Origin: Palleronia sp. LCG004
Lineage (GTDB): Bacteria; Pseudomonadota; Alphaproteobacteria; Rhodobacterales; Rhodobacteraceae
Direction of reading: 5' to 3'
Assembly (NCBI RefSeq): GCF_032931615.1
Contig: NZ_CP136759.1
Coordinates: forward strand, 1-64,000
Length of the DNA: 64,000 nt
The notes beneath the pieces are model-generated. The model was not told the origin of the DNA, did no database searches, and worked only from the letters and a program-made list of their open reading frames with translations. A program made the translations under genes and the position numbers. Below are positions 38,329-47,034 of the stretch, piece by piece (the stretch's first letter is position 1; each line of letters starts with the position of its first letter).

Positions 38329-39066
38329 TCAGCCGGCCTCCTCGCCGACGGCAAGGAAGTCGCGCACGAAATCCGAGGCGGGCCGTTCCGTCAGATCGGC
38401 CTCGGTGCCGATTTGCTCGATCCGTCCGCCATTCATGACCGCGACGCGATCGGCGATCTCGAACGCCTCGGCCTGATCGTGGGTGACGAGGATCGCGGTC
38501 ACGCCGACCTTGCGTTGCAATTCGCGCACCGATCCGCGGAGGGACCGGCGCACCTGCGCGTCGAGCGCCGAGAAGGGTTCATCCAGGAGGAGGAGCTTCG
38601 GCCTGATGGCAAGCGCGCGAGCCATGGCCACGCGCTGCTGCTGGCCGCCGGAGAGTTGCGCGGGATAGCGGTCGGCGAGGTCCGACATCTCGATCAATTC
38701 GAGAAGCTCGCGGACGCGGGAGCTGCGTTCGGATTTCGACGGGCGCTCTGACCGGGGAAGGACCCTAAGGCCGAAGGCGATGTTGTCGGCCACCGACATG
38801 TGCCGGAAGAGCGCGTAGCTCTGGAACACCATGCCGAAGCGGCGCTCGCCCGCCGGGCGGTCTGTGAAATCCTCTCCGTCGAGGATGAGGCGGCCGCGAT
38901 CGGGCCGGGTAAGCCCCGCGATGATGTTGAGAAGCGTCGTCTTGCCCGATCCCGACGGCCCGAGCAGGGCCAGGAAATCACCTTGGGGCACGGTCAGCGA
39001 GACATCCTGCAGGATGGCTTGCGATCCGTCGAAGGACTTGGCGATGTTGCGGATGTCGAAGCTCAT
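38329..39066 (-). CDS. cysA: Sulfate/thiosulfate ABC transporter ATPase, short form lacking the regulatory domain
   Basis: A 245-aa ATPase with Walker A GPSGSGKTT, Q-loop VFQSYALF, signature LSGGQQQR, Walker B LLLLDEPFSALD and H-loop VTHDQ, all intact. Typical CysA proteins are about 340-365 residues and carry a C-terminal TOBE/regulatory domain. This one stops soon after the nucleotide-binding domain without sign of a frameshift. It overlaps cysW by 4 bases and is the last gene of the importer operon. Confidence 0.88.
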   Translation of the reverse strand: MSFDIRNIAKSFDGSQAILQDVSLTVPQGDFLALLGPSGSGKTTLLNIIAGLTRPDRGRLILDGEDFTDRPAGERRFGMVFQSYALFRHMSVADNIAFGLRVLPRSERPSKSERSSRVRELLELIEMSDLADRYPAQLSGGQQQRVAMARALAIRPKLLLLDEPFSALDAQVRRSLRGSVRELQRKVGVTAILVTHDQAEAFEIADRVAVMNGGRIEQIGTEADLTERPASDFVRDFLAVGEEAG

Positions 39067-39866
39067 GGCGTCGCTCCCTTCGCGGGATGAATGGCCGCGA
39101 CGATGCCGCGCAGGACGAGCGTCAGCAGCGCGATCAGCGCGAGGACGGTCGCCGCGGCGAAGGCCCCGGTGGTGTTGTAGTCGTTGTAGAGAAGCTCGAT
39201 CTGCAGGGGCAGCGTCAAGGTCTGGCCGCGGATCGCGCCCGAGACCACGCTGACCGCGCCGAATTCGCCGATGGCACGCGCCGTGGCGAGGATCGCGCCG
39301 TAGACGAGTGCCCAGGTGACGTTCGGCAAGGTCACGTGGCGAAAGATCTGCCAGCCATTCGCGCCGAGGGTGAGCGCCGCGCGTTCCTCGTCCTCGCCGG
39401 TCACCGAAAGGACCGGCAGTATCTCGCGCACCACGAAAGGGCAGGTCACGAAAAGCGAGACGAGCACGATGCCCGTGAGATTGAACATCAGCTGGACGCC
39501 GTAAGGCTGCAGCGCACCGCCCACCGGCCCGTAGGCCCCGTAAACCAGCAGAAAGCAGAGCCCGGCGATGATGGGCGAGATGGCAAAGGGGATCTCGATC
39601 AGGATCAGGAGCGCGCGGCGGCCCGGAAAGCGGAACCGCGCGATGGCCCATGCGGCCGAGAGGCCGAAGACGATGTTGATCGGCAGCACGATGATCGCGA
39701 CGAGGATCGTCAGCCGGATCGCGGCGAGCGTTTCGGGCTTGGTCACGGCGGCGGCCCATGAGCCGATCCCCTCGGCGAAGGCGCGACTGAAGATCGCGGC
39801 CGTCGGCAGGACGATGAAGATCGCCGAGAAGACCACGGCGAGAAGGATGAGCAGGATCCGCATCAC
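39063..39866 (-). CDS. cysW: Sulfate ABC transporter permease CysW
   Basis: A 267-aa inner-membrane permease with about six segments and the binding-protein-dependent transport EAA-like loop EERAALTLGANGWQIFRHVTLPNVTWALVYG. The segment ATARAIGEFGAVSVVSGAIRGQT is characteristic of CysW. It overlaps both neighbours by 4 bases. Confidence 0.92.
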   Translation of the reverse strand: MMRILLILLAVVFSAIFIVLPTAAIFSRAFAEGIGSWAAAVTKPETLAAIRLTILVAIIVLPINIVFGLSAAWAIARFRFPGRRALLILIEIPFAISPIIAGLCFLLVYGAYGPVGGALQPYGVQLMFNLTGIVLVSLFVTCPFVVREILPVLSVTGEDEERAALTLGANGWQIFRHVTLPNVTWALVYGAILATARAIGEFGAVSVVSGAIRGQTLTLPLQIELLYNDYNTTGAFAAATVLALIALLTLVLRGIVAAIHPAKGATP

Positions 39867-40726
39867 GCCCCCCGGTCGAGGCGGCGATAGAGCCGCGTCT
39901 GAGCCACGTTGATCGCAACGAGCAGGATCAGCGACAGGCCCAGCATCGTGCCCGCGATTGCGGCCGCGGCCGGGTAGTCGAACTCGTCGAGGCGGATCCG
40001 CACGAGCAGAGACGCGACCTCTGTCTCGTAGGGGCGATTGCCGGCGATGAAGATCACCGCGCCGAACTCGCCCAGCGACCGCACGAAGCTGAGCCCCGTT
40101 CCGGTCAGGATCCCCGGCATGAGTTGCGGCAGCGTCACCCCCAGGAAGGTCTGTGCGGGGGAGGCACCGAGAGTCGTCGCGGCGGCCTCCTCGGCAGGGT
40201 CGAGCTCTTCGATGAGGGGCTGGATCGCGCGAACGGCGAAGGGGATCGAGGTGAAGGTCATGGCGATGACGATGCCGGTCCAGGCATAGGCGACCTCGAT
40301 GCCGGTCGGGGCGAGCAGCGACCCGATCCAGCCGTTCTGCGCATAAAGCGCGACGAGCGCGATGCCCGCCACTGATGTCGGCAGCGCGAAGGGCAGGTCC
40401 ACCAGCGCGTCGAGCGCCGCGCGCCCGGCAAAGCGATACCGGGTGATCACCCAGGCCAGAAGCAGCCCGAACGCGCCATTGATCGCCGTCGCGGCCGCCG
40501 CCGCCGTCAGCGTCACGCGGAACGCCGAGAGGGTTCGCGGATCGCTTATGATGAAGAGATAGTCGGACCAGCCGAGCCCCGAGAGCTGCCAGAAGAGGCC
40601 CAGCAGCGGCAGGAGAACGATCAGCGTGACGAAAGTCACGCTGATGCCGAGGGTCAGGCCGAGGCCCGGCAGCGGCGAACGCCGCCGCCGCGTCAGGGCG
40701 TCGAGACTGGTCTGCAGCGCTGGCAT
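39863..40726 (-). CDS. cysT: Sulfate ABC transporter permease CysT (CysU)
   Basis: A 287-aa permease with the loop EEAAATTLGASPAQTFLGVTLPQLMPGILTG and the CysT-typical SFVRSLGEFGAVIFIAGN and DLPFALPTSVAGIAL. It pairs with CysW as the channel. A strong hairpin lies in the 60-base spacer between it and the binding-protein gene upstream. Confidence 0.92.
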   Translation of the reverse strand: MPALQTSLDALTRRRRSPLPGLGLTLGISVTFVTLIVLLPLLGLFWQLSGLGWSDYLFIISDPRTLSAFRVTLTAAAAATAINGAFGLLLAWVITRYRFAGRAALDALVDLPFALPTSVAGIALVALYAQNGWIGSLLAPTGIEVAYAWTGIVIAMTFTSIPFAVRAIQPLIEELDPAEEAAATTLGASPAQTFLGVTLPQLMPGILTGTGLSFVRSLGEFGAVIFIAGNRPYETEVASLLVRIRLDEFDYPAAAAIAGTMLGLSLILLVAINVAQTRLYRRLDRGA

Positions 40727-40742
40727 GTGTGGACCTTGCGAT

Positions 40743-40768
40743 CCCGCGCGCAGGCGACGGCGCGCGGG
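40743..40768 (-). other. Intercistronic hairpin between the sulfate-binding protein gene and cysT
   Basis: CCCGCGCGC (40743-40751) and GCGCGCGGG (40760-40768) form a perfect 9-bp stem with an 8-base loop and no T-run on the minus strand. The likely role is stabilising the binding-protein mRNA so that it exceeds the membrane subunits. Confidence 0.55.
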
Positions 40769-40786
40769 CGTGTCATAGGGTGGCGA

Positions 40787-41770
40787 TCAGTTGCGAAGCA
40801 ATTGGTCGAGCGTTCCGCCGCTGGCGAAATGTGTCTCCTGCGCTTCGTCCCAGGAACCGAACTCATCCTCCACGGTGAAGAGCTCGACCTCGGGGAAATG
40901 GTCGGCATTGGCCTCCATCACGCTCTCGTCGTTCACGCGGTTGTTGAAGGACGCGATGATTTCCTGCCCCTCGGTGACATAGAGGAACTCGAGATAGCTG
41001 CGCGCGATCTCCTCGGTTCCGCGGCTCTGGGCCACGCGCTCGACCACGGCCACGGGGAATTCAGCGAGAAGCGACTGTTCCGGCACGACCACGTCGTAGC
41101 CCGGTGTCTCTTCGGAGATGTTGAGCGTCTCGGCCTCGAAGGTGACGAGGACATCGCCGATGCCGCGTTCCGTGAAGGTCGTGGTGGCACCGCGTCCGCC
41201 GGTATCGAAGACTTCGACGTTCGACAGCAGATCCCTCATGTAGCTGCGGATCTGCTCCTCGTCGCCGTCGAATTCCTCGTTGGCCCAGGCCCATGCGGCA
41301 AGATAGGTGTAGCGCCCGTTGCCCGAGGTCTTCGGGTTCGGGAAGATGACCGAGACACCATCTTCGGCCAGATCCGCCCATCCCTCGATGCCCTGCGGAT
41401 TCCCCTCGCGCACCATGAACGCCGGAAGCGAGTAATAGGGCGAGGCGTTGTTCGGGAACTGATCCTGCCAGTCCTCGGCGACGAAACCGTTCTGGGCCAG
41501 GATGTCGACATCCGTCACCTGGTTGAAGGTCACGAGATCGGCCTGCAATCCTTGCAGGATGGCGCGGGCCTGGGTCGAGGACCCGGCATGGCTCTGGTTG
41601 ATCGTGAGTTCGCCGTCGCCGTCATATTGCTCGAGGAAAGCGGGATTGATCTCGGCATAGAGCTCGCGCGCGATATCGTAGGAAACGTTGAGGATCTCGG
41701 TCTGCTGCGCACCGGCCATCCCGGCAGGCAGGCTCAGGACGAGCGTCGTTGCGATGGCGATGGGTTTCAT
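40787..41770 (-). CDS. Sulfate/thiosulfate-binding periplasmic protein
   Basis: A 327-aa receptor with a signal peptide cleaved near AGA-QQT (about residue 22). Mature-region motifs typical of Sbp/CysP are LNVSYDIARELYAEINPAFLEQY, INQSHAGSSTQARAIL, ADLVTFNQVTDVDIL, NPKTSGNGRYTYLAAWAWA and GGRGATTTFTERGIGDVLVTFEAE. The start at 41770 (MKPIAIATT) follows AAGGCCCGAG. A possible promoter (TTGTCT, 17 bases, ACCTAT) lies about 60 bases upstream. First gene of sbp-cysT-cysW-cysA. Confidence 0.93.
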   Translation of the reverse strand: MKPIAIATTLVLSLPAGMAGAQQTEILNVSYDIARELYAEINPAFLEQYDGDGELTINQSHAGSSTQARAILQGLQADLVTFNQVTDVDILAQNGFVAEDWQDQFPNNASPYYSLPAFMVREGNPQGIEGWADLAEDGVSVIFPNPKTSGNGRYTYLAAWAWANEEFDGDEEQIRSYMRDLLSNVEVFDTGGRGATTTFTERGIGDVLVTFEAETLNISEETPGYDVVVPEQSLLAEFPVAVVERVAQSRGTEEIARSYLEFLYVTEGQEIIASFNNRVNDESVMEANADHFPEVELFTVEDEFGSWDEAQETHFASGGTLDQLLRN

Positions 41771-41898
41771 CTCGGGCCTTCCAATGTCGGTATCTCTGAT
41801 CGCTTGCGGCATAGGTGCCCGTTCCGCCTGCACAGACAATGGCGGCATCCCTCGAAAAGGAGAGTTTCGCGCGCCGACCGGTCAGGCGCGGAAAGCCC

Positions 41899-41926
41899 GT
41901 TCCGCCGATCGCGGGTTCTGCGGAAC
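41899..41926 (-). terminator. Candidate terminator after the sulfotransferase gene
   Basis: GTTCCGC and GCGGAAC arms (41899-41905, 41920-41926) with a 14-base loop lie 28 bases past the stop codon at 41954. The minus-strand continuation is GGGCTTTCC, so the T-run is poor. Confidence 0.4.
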
Positions 41927-41953
41927 GCACGATCGCGGCCGGTCGGGCCGAAT

Positions 41954-42745
41954 TCAGGTCGATGCCGCCCAGCCCAACGTCGCGCGGATCGCCCCGCGCG
42001 TCTCGTTGAGGCTGTGGCGGATCTGAGGCGCATAGGGCATGACCTCCATCCCGGGGCCGTAACCCCAGGCCGCGCAAGCCTGCGCCTGCGCGCGGGTAAG
42101 CGTTGCATGCCCGAGATAATTTCCGTTCCGATCGGCGATATCCTCGGGCACCGTATCTTCTGCGGGGACGCCCAGAAAGGCCGCCAGCGCCGCGCGCCAG
42201 TCCATCGGCCGGGCGACGAGATCCTCATAGCGCAACACCACGACGTTGTGGAGGAAGGGCAGGTCGGTCGCGAGGATCTCGTGCGCTGCGATCCAGTGGT
42301 CGATCAGATCGCCGGGCGCGCCGTCCACCCACTTGGCGACGGCCCCCGCGACGGCCTCGGGATGGCGAATGACCACGACGAATTGCGACAGCGGAAAGAG
42401 CTGCTGGTAAAGCCGCATCCGGGTGAGGTTCACGGGCGATTTCTCGACCCGCCAGGATCCCGCGCCGAAGAACGGAGCCCAGTCGGCCTCCATACGGTCG
42501 CGCGTGGCGCGCTTGTCGTAGGGCGACCCCTCGACATGGTGCTGCGCCGGGTCCGTCGCGAAGTGCATGGGTGCCCCGTGACGGGCCGTATGCGGGATCG
42601 CACCCTGCAGATAGACGCCCTCGTTCTCGGGGACCGGCGCGTTCCGGATCGCGGCGATGCCGGGCAGACCGGCAATGATCCGCGCAACCAGTGACGTACC
42701 GGATCGGTGCAATCCCCCTACGAAAACATAGCGATGAGGCAGCAT
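41954..42745 (-). CDS. PAPS-dependent sulfotransferase family protein
   Basis: A 263-aa cytosolic sulfotransferase-fold protein. The 5'-phosphosulfate-binding loop is FVGGLHRSGTSLVARII near the N-terminus, and the 3'-phosphate region is around FVVVIRHPEAVAGAVAKWVDG. The start at 42745 (MLPHRYVFVGG) follows AAGG by 8 bases. It is divergent, by 141 bases, from a run of four glycosyltransferase genes, so it may sulfate the sugar product they make. That link is inference from position. Confidence 0.85.
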   Translation of the reverse strand: MLPHRYVFVGGLHRSGTSLVARIIAGLPGIAAIRNAPVPENEGVYLQGAIPHTARHGAPMHFATDPAQHHVEGSPYDKRATRDRMEADWAPFFGAGSWRVEKSPVNLTRMRLYQQLFPLSQFVVVIRHPEAVAGAVAKWVDGAPGDLIDHWIAAHEILATDLPFLHNVVVLRYEDLVARPMDWRAALAAFLGVPAEDTVPEDIADRNGNYLGHATLTRAQAQACAAWGYGPGMEVMPYAPQIRHSLNETRGAIRATLGWAAST

Positions 42746-42886
42746 GCGAGACCTTTCGGAAAAGCCGGGTGCGGCGGCGGCCTGCGACATCTCGTACACG
42801 CGAGGAACTGTGACAAGGCCGAACGGTTGACGCGATGGCTGGCACGCCTGCCCGCTCTCCATCTACAGCACGGGATCGTAACCTGC

Positions 42887-44914
42887 ATGCGTATCGTTCA
42901 CATCGCCTTGGGGGGATGTCTTTCGGGCCCGCCGATCCCCTATGGCGTGACGGAGGATACCGGCGGTCACATCGCCTATGTCCTCGGGGCCGCGATGGCA
43001 CAAGCGCGCCGCCCCGATACCCACGTCACGATCGTCACGCGCGGCTTCGACGAACCGCGATTGGGCGACCGGTATGCCGCCCCGGTCGAGCGGGTATCGC
43101 CCCGCTGTACGATCCGCCGCCTGCGATCTGCCGTGCCGGGATATGTCTGCAAGGAGGCGCTCGAGGCCGAAGTCCCGCAGCTGACGGAAGCCTTTCTCGA
43201 TCTTCTCGAACGGGAGGGCGCGCCCGATGTAATCCATGCGCATTTTGCCGATGCCGCGTGCCTTGCCGAAGCCGCAAAGGCGAGATTCGGTACACCCTGG
43301 CTCTTGTCGTGTCATTCGCTTGCCTCGGAGAAACGGGGCGCATGGACGGTTCCGGGTCCTGCCCTTTGCTCTCGCATCGCACACGAGGGCCGCGCACTGG
43401 CCCTGGCGGATGCGGTGATCGCCTCGTCGCGCGACGAGGCGGAGCGGCAAATCGCCGTTTGCCATCCACCGGCCGAGGGCCGGGTGCATCGCGTCCCGCC
43501 CGGGATCGGTCACTCACCGGACGCGTCGCCCGAACGGGCCCGCGCGCTGATCGCACCGTTCCTGCGCTCCCCGGACCGGCCCGTGATCCTTGCGCTCTCC
43601 CGGGCGATCGCCAAGAAGAACCTTGTGGCGTTGGTCGAGGCCTATGCCGGTGCCCCGGATCTGCGCGAGGCCGCGAACCTCGTGATCGTGGCGGGCTTGC
43701 GCGACGGGTTGACGGGAGGAACCTCCGAGCAGGACGAGGTGATCTCGGCGCTTTTCGACGCGGTCGATCGCAACGATCTCTGGGGCCGGGTCGCCCTGCC
43801 GCGTCGCCACATGCCCGAGGACGTCCCGTCGTTCTACGCACTCGCCGCGCAGGGCGGTGTATTTTGCAATCCCGCGCACCACGAACCCTTTGGCCTTACC
43901 CTGATCGAGGCCGCACGTGGCGGTGCGCCGATCGTCGCGACGCGCGACGGGGGCCCTGCCGACATCGTCGAGACGATCGGCTACGGCGCGCTCGTCGATC
44001 CGACCGATCTGAACGACATCGCGGCAGGGCTCCGGCGTATGCTCGTCGATCCAGGTCGCTCGCGGAAGCTTGCCACTGCGCGGGCGCGGGCATCGCGGGT
44101 TTACGATTGGGATCTCTACGCCGAACGCTCCCTCGAAATCTGCGCCGAACTGGCAAGGCCCGCGCCCGTTGGTCCTCGTGCCGGCACGCGCGATCTGATT
44201 GCCTGCGATATCGACGGAACGCTCACCGGCAATACTGCCTCGGCGCGGGAATTCGCGGCATGGGCCGAGGCCAGGCGGCCCGATCAGGTCTTCATGGTCG
44301 CAACCGGACGGTCGGTCAGCGACGCGCGGCACGTCCTCGCGGAATGGCGGCTGCCGGTGCCCGATACGCTGGTCACCTCGGTCGGCACCGAAATCTGGCG
44401 GCGTGGGCACGGCAATCGGTACCTCCTCTGCGAAGACTTCGCCAAGCGGATCGGGACGGATTGGGCCCGCGATGCGATCCTCGACGTGCTCGCCCCCTTC
44501 ACGATGCAATCCCGCCACGAGCAGCGGCGTTGGAAGCTCGGCTATCTCGGAACCGAAACGGATGCCGAGCGAATGCGTGCAAGCCTCGCCGAGGAAGGGC
44601 TTTCCGCGCGCATCGTCGCATCGCATGGCCGTTTCGTCGACGTGATGCCCGCGAATGCCGGCAAGGCCGAGGCGATCACCTTCGAGGCGAAGCGTTTGAA
44701 CCTGAGGCCGGAAAATTGCGTCGTGGCCGGCGACAGCGGCAACGATGCCGACATGCTTGCGGCCTTCTCGCGTGCGATCCTGCCGCGAAACGCACTTCCG
44801 GAACTCGATACCCTCACCGGAGGATACCGTGCGGCGCAGCCCTTCGCGGCGGGTGTGCTCGAAGGCTTCGGGCATTACGGGCTTCTGCCGGTCTCGACGA
44901 TGGCGGCTGAATAG
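42887..44914 (+). CDS. Sucrose-phosphate synthase-like glycosyltransferase fused to a HAD sugar phosphatase
   Basis: A 675-aa bifunctional protein. Residues 1-430 form a GT4 glycosyltransferase: GVTEDTGGHIAYVLGAAMAQ near the N-terminus matches sucrose-phosphate synthases, with HAHFADAACLAEA, ALSRAIAKKNLVALVEAYA and the donor motif HHEPFGLTLIEAARGG. Residues 440-670 form a HAD-IIB (sucrose-phosphatase/Cof-like) phosphatase with DIDGTLTGN, VATGRS, Lys in NAGKAEAITFEAK and VAGDSGNDADMLAAF. The usual joint action gives sucrose from UDP-glucose and fructose-6-phosphate. A different disaccharide is possible. The start at 42887 (MRIVHIALGGC) is preferred on homology although its ribosome-binding site is weak. 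A 1-base gap separates it from the next gene. Confidence 0.85.
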   Translation: MRIVHIALGGCLSGPPIPYGVTEDTGGHIAYVLGAAMAQARRPDTHVTIVTRGFDEPRLGDRYAAPVERVSPRCTIRRLRSAVPGYVCKEALEAEVPQLTEAFLDLLEREGAPDVIHAHFADAACLAEAAKARFGTPWLLSCHSLASEKRGAWTVPGPALCSRIAHEGRALALADAVIASSRDEAERQIAVCHPPAEGRVHRVPPGIGHSPDASPERARALIAPFLRSPDRPVILALSRAIAKKNLVALVEAYAGAPDLREAANLVIVAGLRDGLTGGTSEQDEVISALFDAVDRNDLWGRVALPRRHMPEDVPSFYALAAQGGVFCNPAHHEPFGLTLIEAARGGAPIVATRDGGPADIVETIGYGALVDPTDLNDIAAGLRRMLVDPGRSRKLATARARASRVYDWDLYAERSLEICAELARPAPVGPRAGTRDLIACDIDGTLTGNTASAREFAAWAEARRPDQVFMVATGRSVSDARHVLAEWRLPVPDTLVTSVGTEIWRRGHGNRYLLCEDFAKRIGTDWARDAILDVLAPFTMQSRHEQRRWKLGYLGTETDAERMRASLAEEGLSARIVASHGRFVDVMPANAGKAEAITFEAKRLNLRPENCVVAGDSGNDADMLAAFSRAILPRNALPELDTLTGGYRAAQPFAAGVLEGFGHYGLLPVSTMAAE

Positions 44915-44915
44915 G

Positions 44916-46073
44916 ATGCGCGATCTGGGCACGCCCCCGATGCGCCGACCGTTCGGCTATTTCGTGCATCATCAGGGTCGCGGCCATGCGGAACGCTGTG
45001 CTGCGATCGTCAATGCATTGCCCGCCGATCGCCCCGTCCGGATCTTCTGCGCGCGCGACGACATCTTTCCGGTACTGCGCGCAGGTGCAACGATCGAGCG
45101 TATCCCCTCGCTCTTCGAGCCTCCGCCGGACGCGCCGACGGGCATGGACGGCATCGCAACACCCGAGACGCTGCATTGCGCGCCGCTCGGGTGGGGGACG
45201 ATCCGCACTGCCATGGCGCGGATGGCCGCGTTCTTCGCGGCCGAACACCCCGAGCTCATGATCTGTGATGTCAGCGCCGAAATCGCGCAATTGGCGCGGA
45301 TCTGCTCGGTACCGCATGTGAAGGTGCTTCAACACGGCGACCGGTCAGACCCCGGGCATCGCGCGGCCTATGCGGGCGCGGCCGGCCTGCTTGCGCCCTT
45401 CCATGCCGATCTGGCGCAGCCCGAATGGGATGCGGCGATGCGTGCGCGCACATGTTTCGCGCCCGGCCTCGGGGTGGCGGGCGACATGCCGTCGCGCCAC
45501 ACGGCGCGTGCCCGGTTGGGCATCCCCGAAGCCGCGCAGGTCGCACTCGCCCTGTCGGGCGGCGGGGGCACCGGCATGGCGCTGGCCCCCTTGGGCGTGG
45601 CCGCGCGAAGCATGCCGGAATGGCACTGGATCGCGTTGGGCCAGGTGCAGCGGGACTGGCACGCGACGGTGCCTGCGAACCTGACCGAGACCGGCTGGGT
45701 CGAGAACGCGGCCGATTACATCGCCGCTGCCGACCTCATCGTCTCTTCCGCGGGGAACACGACCTGCGCCATGGTTCTCGCGGCAGGGCGGCCCTGGATC
45801 GTCGTGCCCGAATGGCGCTATTTCGACGAGCAGGTCGCGAAGGCCCGGGCCCTTGGGCGTGCGGGTGCCGCGCTTTGTCTCGACGGGCTTCCGGCCTCGG
45901 CGCATCGCTGGATCGAGGCGGTGGAGCGAACGATTGCCGCGCATGACCCCGAACGCCAGCGCCTGCTCGCAGGCAGCGATGCCGCCCCGCAGGCTGCGGA
46001 CTGGCTCGAAGCGCTGGCTGGCCGCATCTGGCACGAAGACGTACCGCAGCAGAGGACTGTTATTCATGCCTGA
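44916..46073 (+). CDS. MurG-like (GT28/GT1-fold) glycosyltransferase
   Basis: A 385-aa GT-B enzyme. The N-terminal domain opens GYFVHHQGRGHAERCAAIVNAL. The C-terminal nucleotide-sugar domain has LALSGGGGTGMALAPLGVA, ENAADYIAAADLIVSSAGNTTCAMVL and GRPWIVVPEWRYFDEQ, the pattern of the GT28 C-terminal domain. The start at 44916 lies one base after the upstream stop (TAG-G-ATG); ATG 44940 is an alternative. Acceptor and donor are unknown. It overlaps the next gene by 8 bases. Confidence 0.82.
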   Translation: MRDLGTPPMRRPFGYFVHHQGRGHAERCAAIVNALPADRPVRIFCARDDIFPVLRAGATIERIPSLFEPPPDAPTGMDGIATPETLHCAPLGWGTIRTAMARMAAFFAAEHPELMICDVSAEIAQLARICSVPHVKVLQHGDRSDPGHRAAYAGAAGLLAPFHADLAQPEWDAAMRARTCFAPGLGVAGDMPSRHTARARLGIPEAAQVALALSGGGGTGMALAPLGVAARSMPEWHWIALGQVQRDWHATVPANLTETGWVENAADYIAAADLIVSSAGNTTCAMVLAAGRPWIVVPEWRYFDEQVAKARALGRAGAALCLDGLPASAHRWIEAVERTIAAHDPERQRLLAGSDAAPQAADWLEALAGRIWHEDVPQQRTVIHA

Positions 46074-47034
46074 TCTTTCGGCGTTGACCATCGCGTATGG
46101 ACGCGACACCCATCTCGCCAACGTCGTTCTCGGCTTCGAGGCCCAGAGCGTCCGACCCGCCGAACTGGTCATCGGCGTGATGCAGGATCGTCCCTACGAT
46201 TTGCCCGCTACGTCTTTTCCGGTGCGCCAGATCCATGTCACCCGCCCCGACGGAGAGCTGCCACTCGCCGCCGCGCGCAATCGCGTCGCCGATGCCGCGA
46301 CGGGCGAGGTCCTTGCCTTCGTGGACGTCGATTGCATCCCGCATCCGGATTTCGTGGCGGAGACCCTTGCCGTCTGCACGCCCGAGACGGGTATTCTCAT
46401 GGGCGAGGTCGCCTATCTCCCAAGCGGCGCGACGGAGCACGGGCTTGATTTCGACACCTTCGAACAGATCGGACAGCGGCATTCCGACCGTCAGGGCCCA
46501 CCGCCGAAAGGCATGAGGCTTTGCAACGATTATCGCTGCTTCTGGTCGTTGAACTTCGCGATGCATCGCGACACCTGGGCCACCTGCGGAAAGTTCCACG
46601 AGGGCTATTACGGCTATGGCGGCGAGGATACGGACTTCGCCAGGACGATCGATGCCGCAGGTCTGCCGATCTGGTGGATGCGCGGGGCGAAGGTGTTCCA
46701 TCAGCATCACGCGCATTGCATGCCACCGATCCAGCATCTCGCCTCGGTCCTGCGCAACGCCGACGTGTTTGCCGAAAGGTGGGGTCACCGGACCATGGGG
46801 CATTGGCTGTGGGGGTTCAGCCTGATGGGCCTGATCGAGAAGGACGGCGACGCTATCCGCATTCTGCGAGAGCCCGACGAGAGCGATTACGCGCTTTGCC
46901 GGCAGACCGATGACATGCCCTATGCCAATTCGCGGCGCGTCATCGATATCCTCCAGGCCTCGCAGCAGGAGGAGGAAGCGCGTCGTACCGAAGTGGCCGA
47001 GGCCGAAATCGCCTTCGTTACCGCCGCAGAATGA
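46066..47034 (+). CDS. Family 2 (GT-A) glycosyltransferase
   Basis: A 322-aa protein with the GT2 pattern. It starts SALTIAYGRDTHLANVVLGFEAQS, has a DxD motif in LAFVDVDCIPHPDF, and an ED motif in GYYGYGGEDTDFARTIDAAG, followed by the His-rich FHQHHAHCMPP. The start at 46066 follows AGAGGA. It overlaps both neighbours, which supports one polycistronic unit 42887-48167. No membrane segment is evident. Confidence 0.87.
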   Translation: MPDLSALTIAYGRDTHLANVVLGFEAQSVRPAELVIGVMQDRPYDLPATSFPVRQIHVTRPDGELPLAAARNRVADAATGEVLAFVDVDCIPHPDFVAETLAVCTPETGILMGEVAYLPSGATEHGLDFDTFEQIGQRHSDRQGPPPKGMRLCNDYRCFWSLNFAMHRDTWATCGKFHEGYYGYGGEDTDFARTIDAAGLPIWWMRGAKVFHQHHAHCMPPIQHLASVLRNADVFAERWGHRTMGHWLWGFSLMGLIEKDGDAIRILREPDESDYALCRQTDDMPYANSRRVIDILQASQQEEEARRTEVAEAEIAFVTAAE

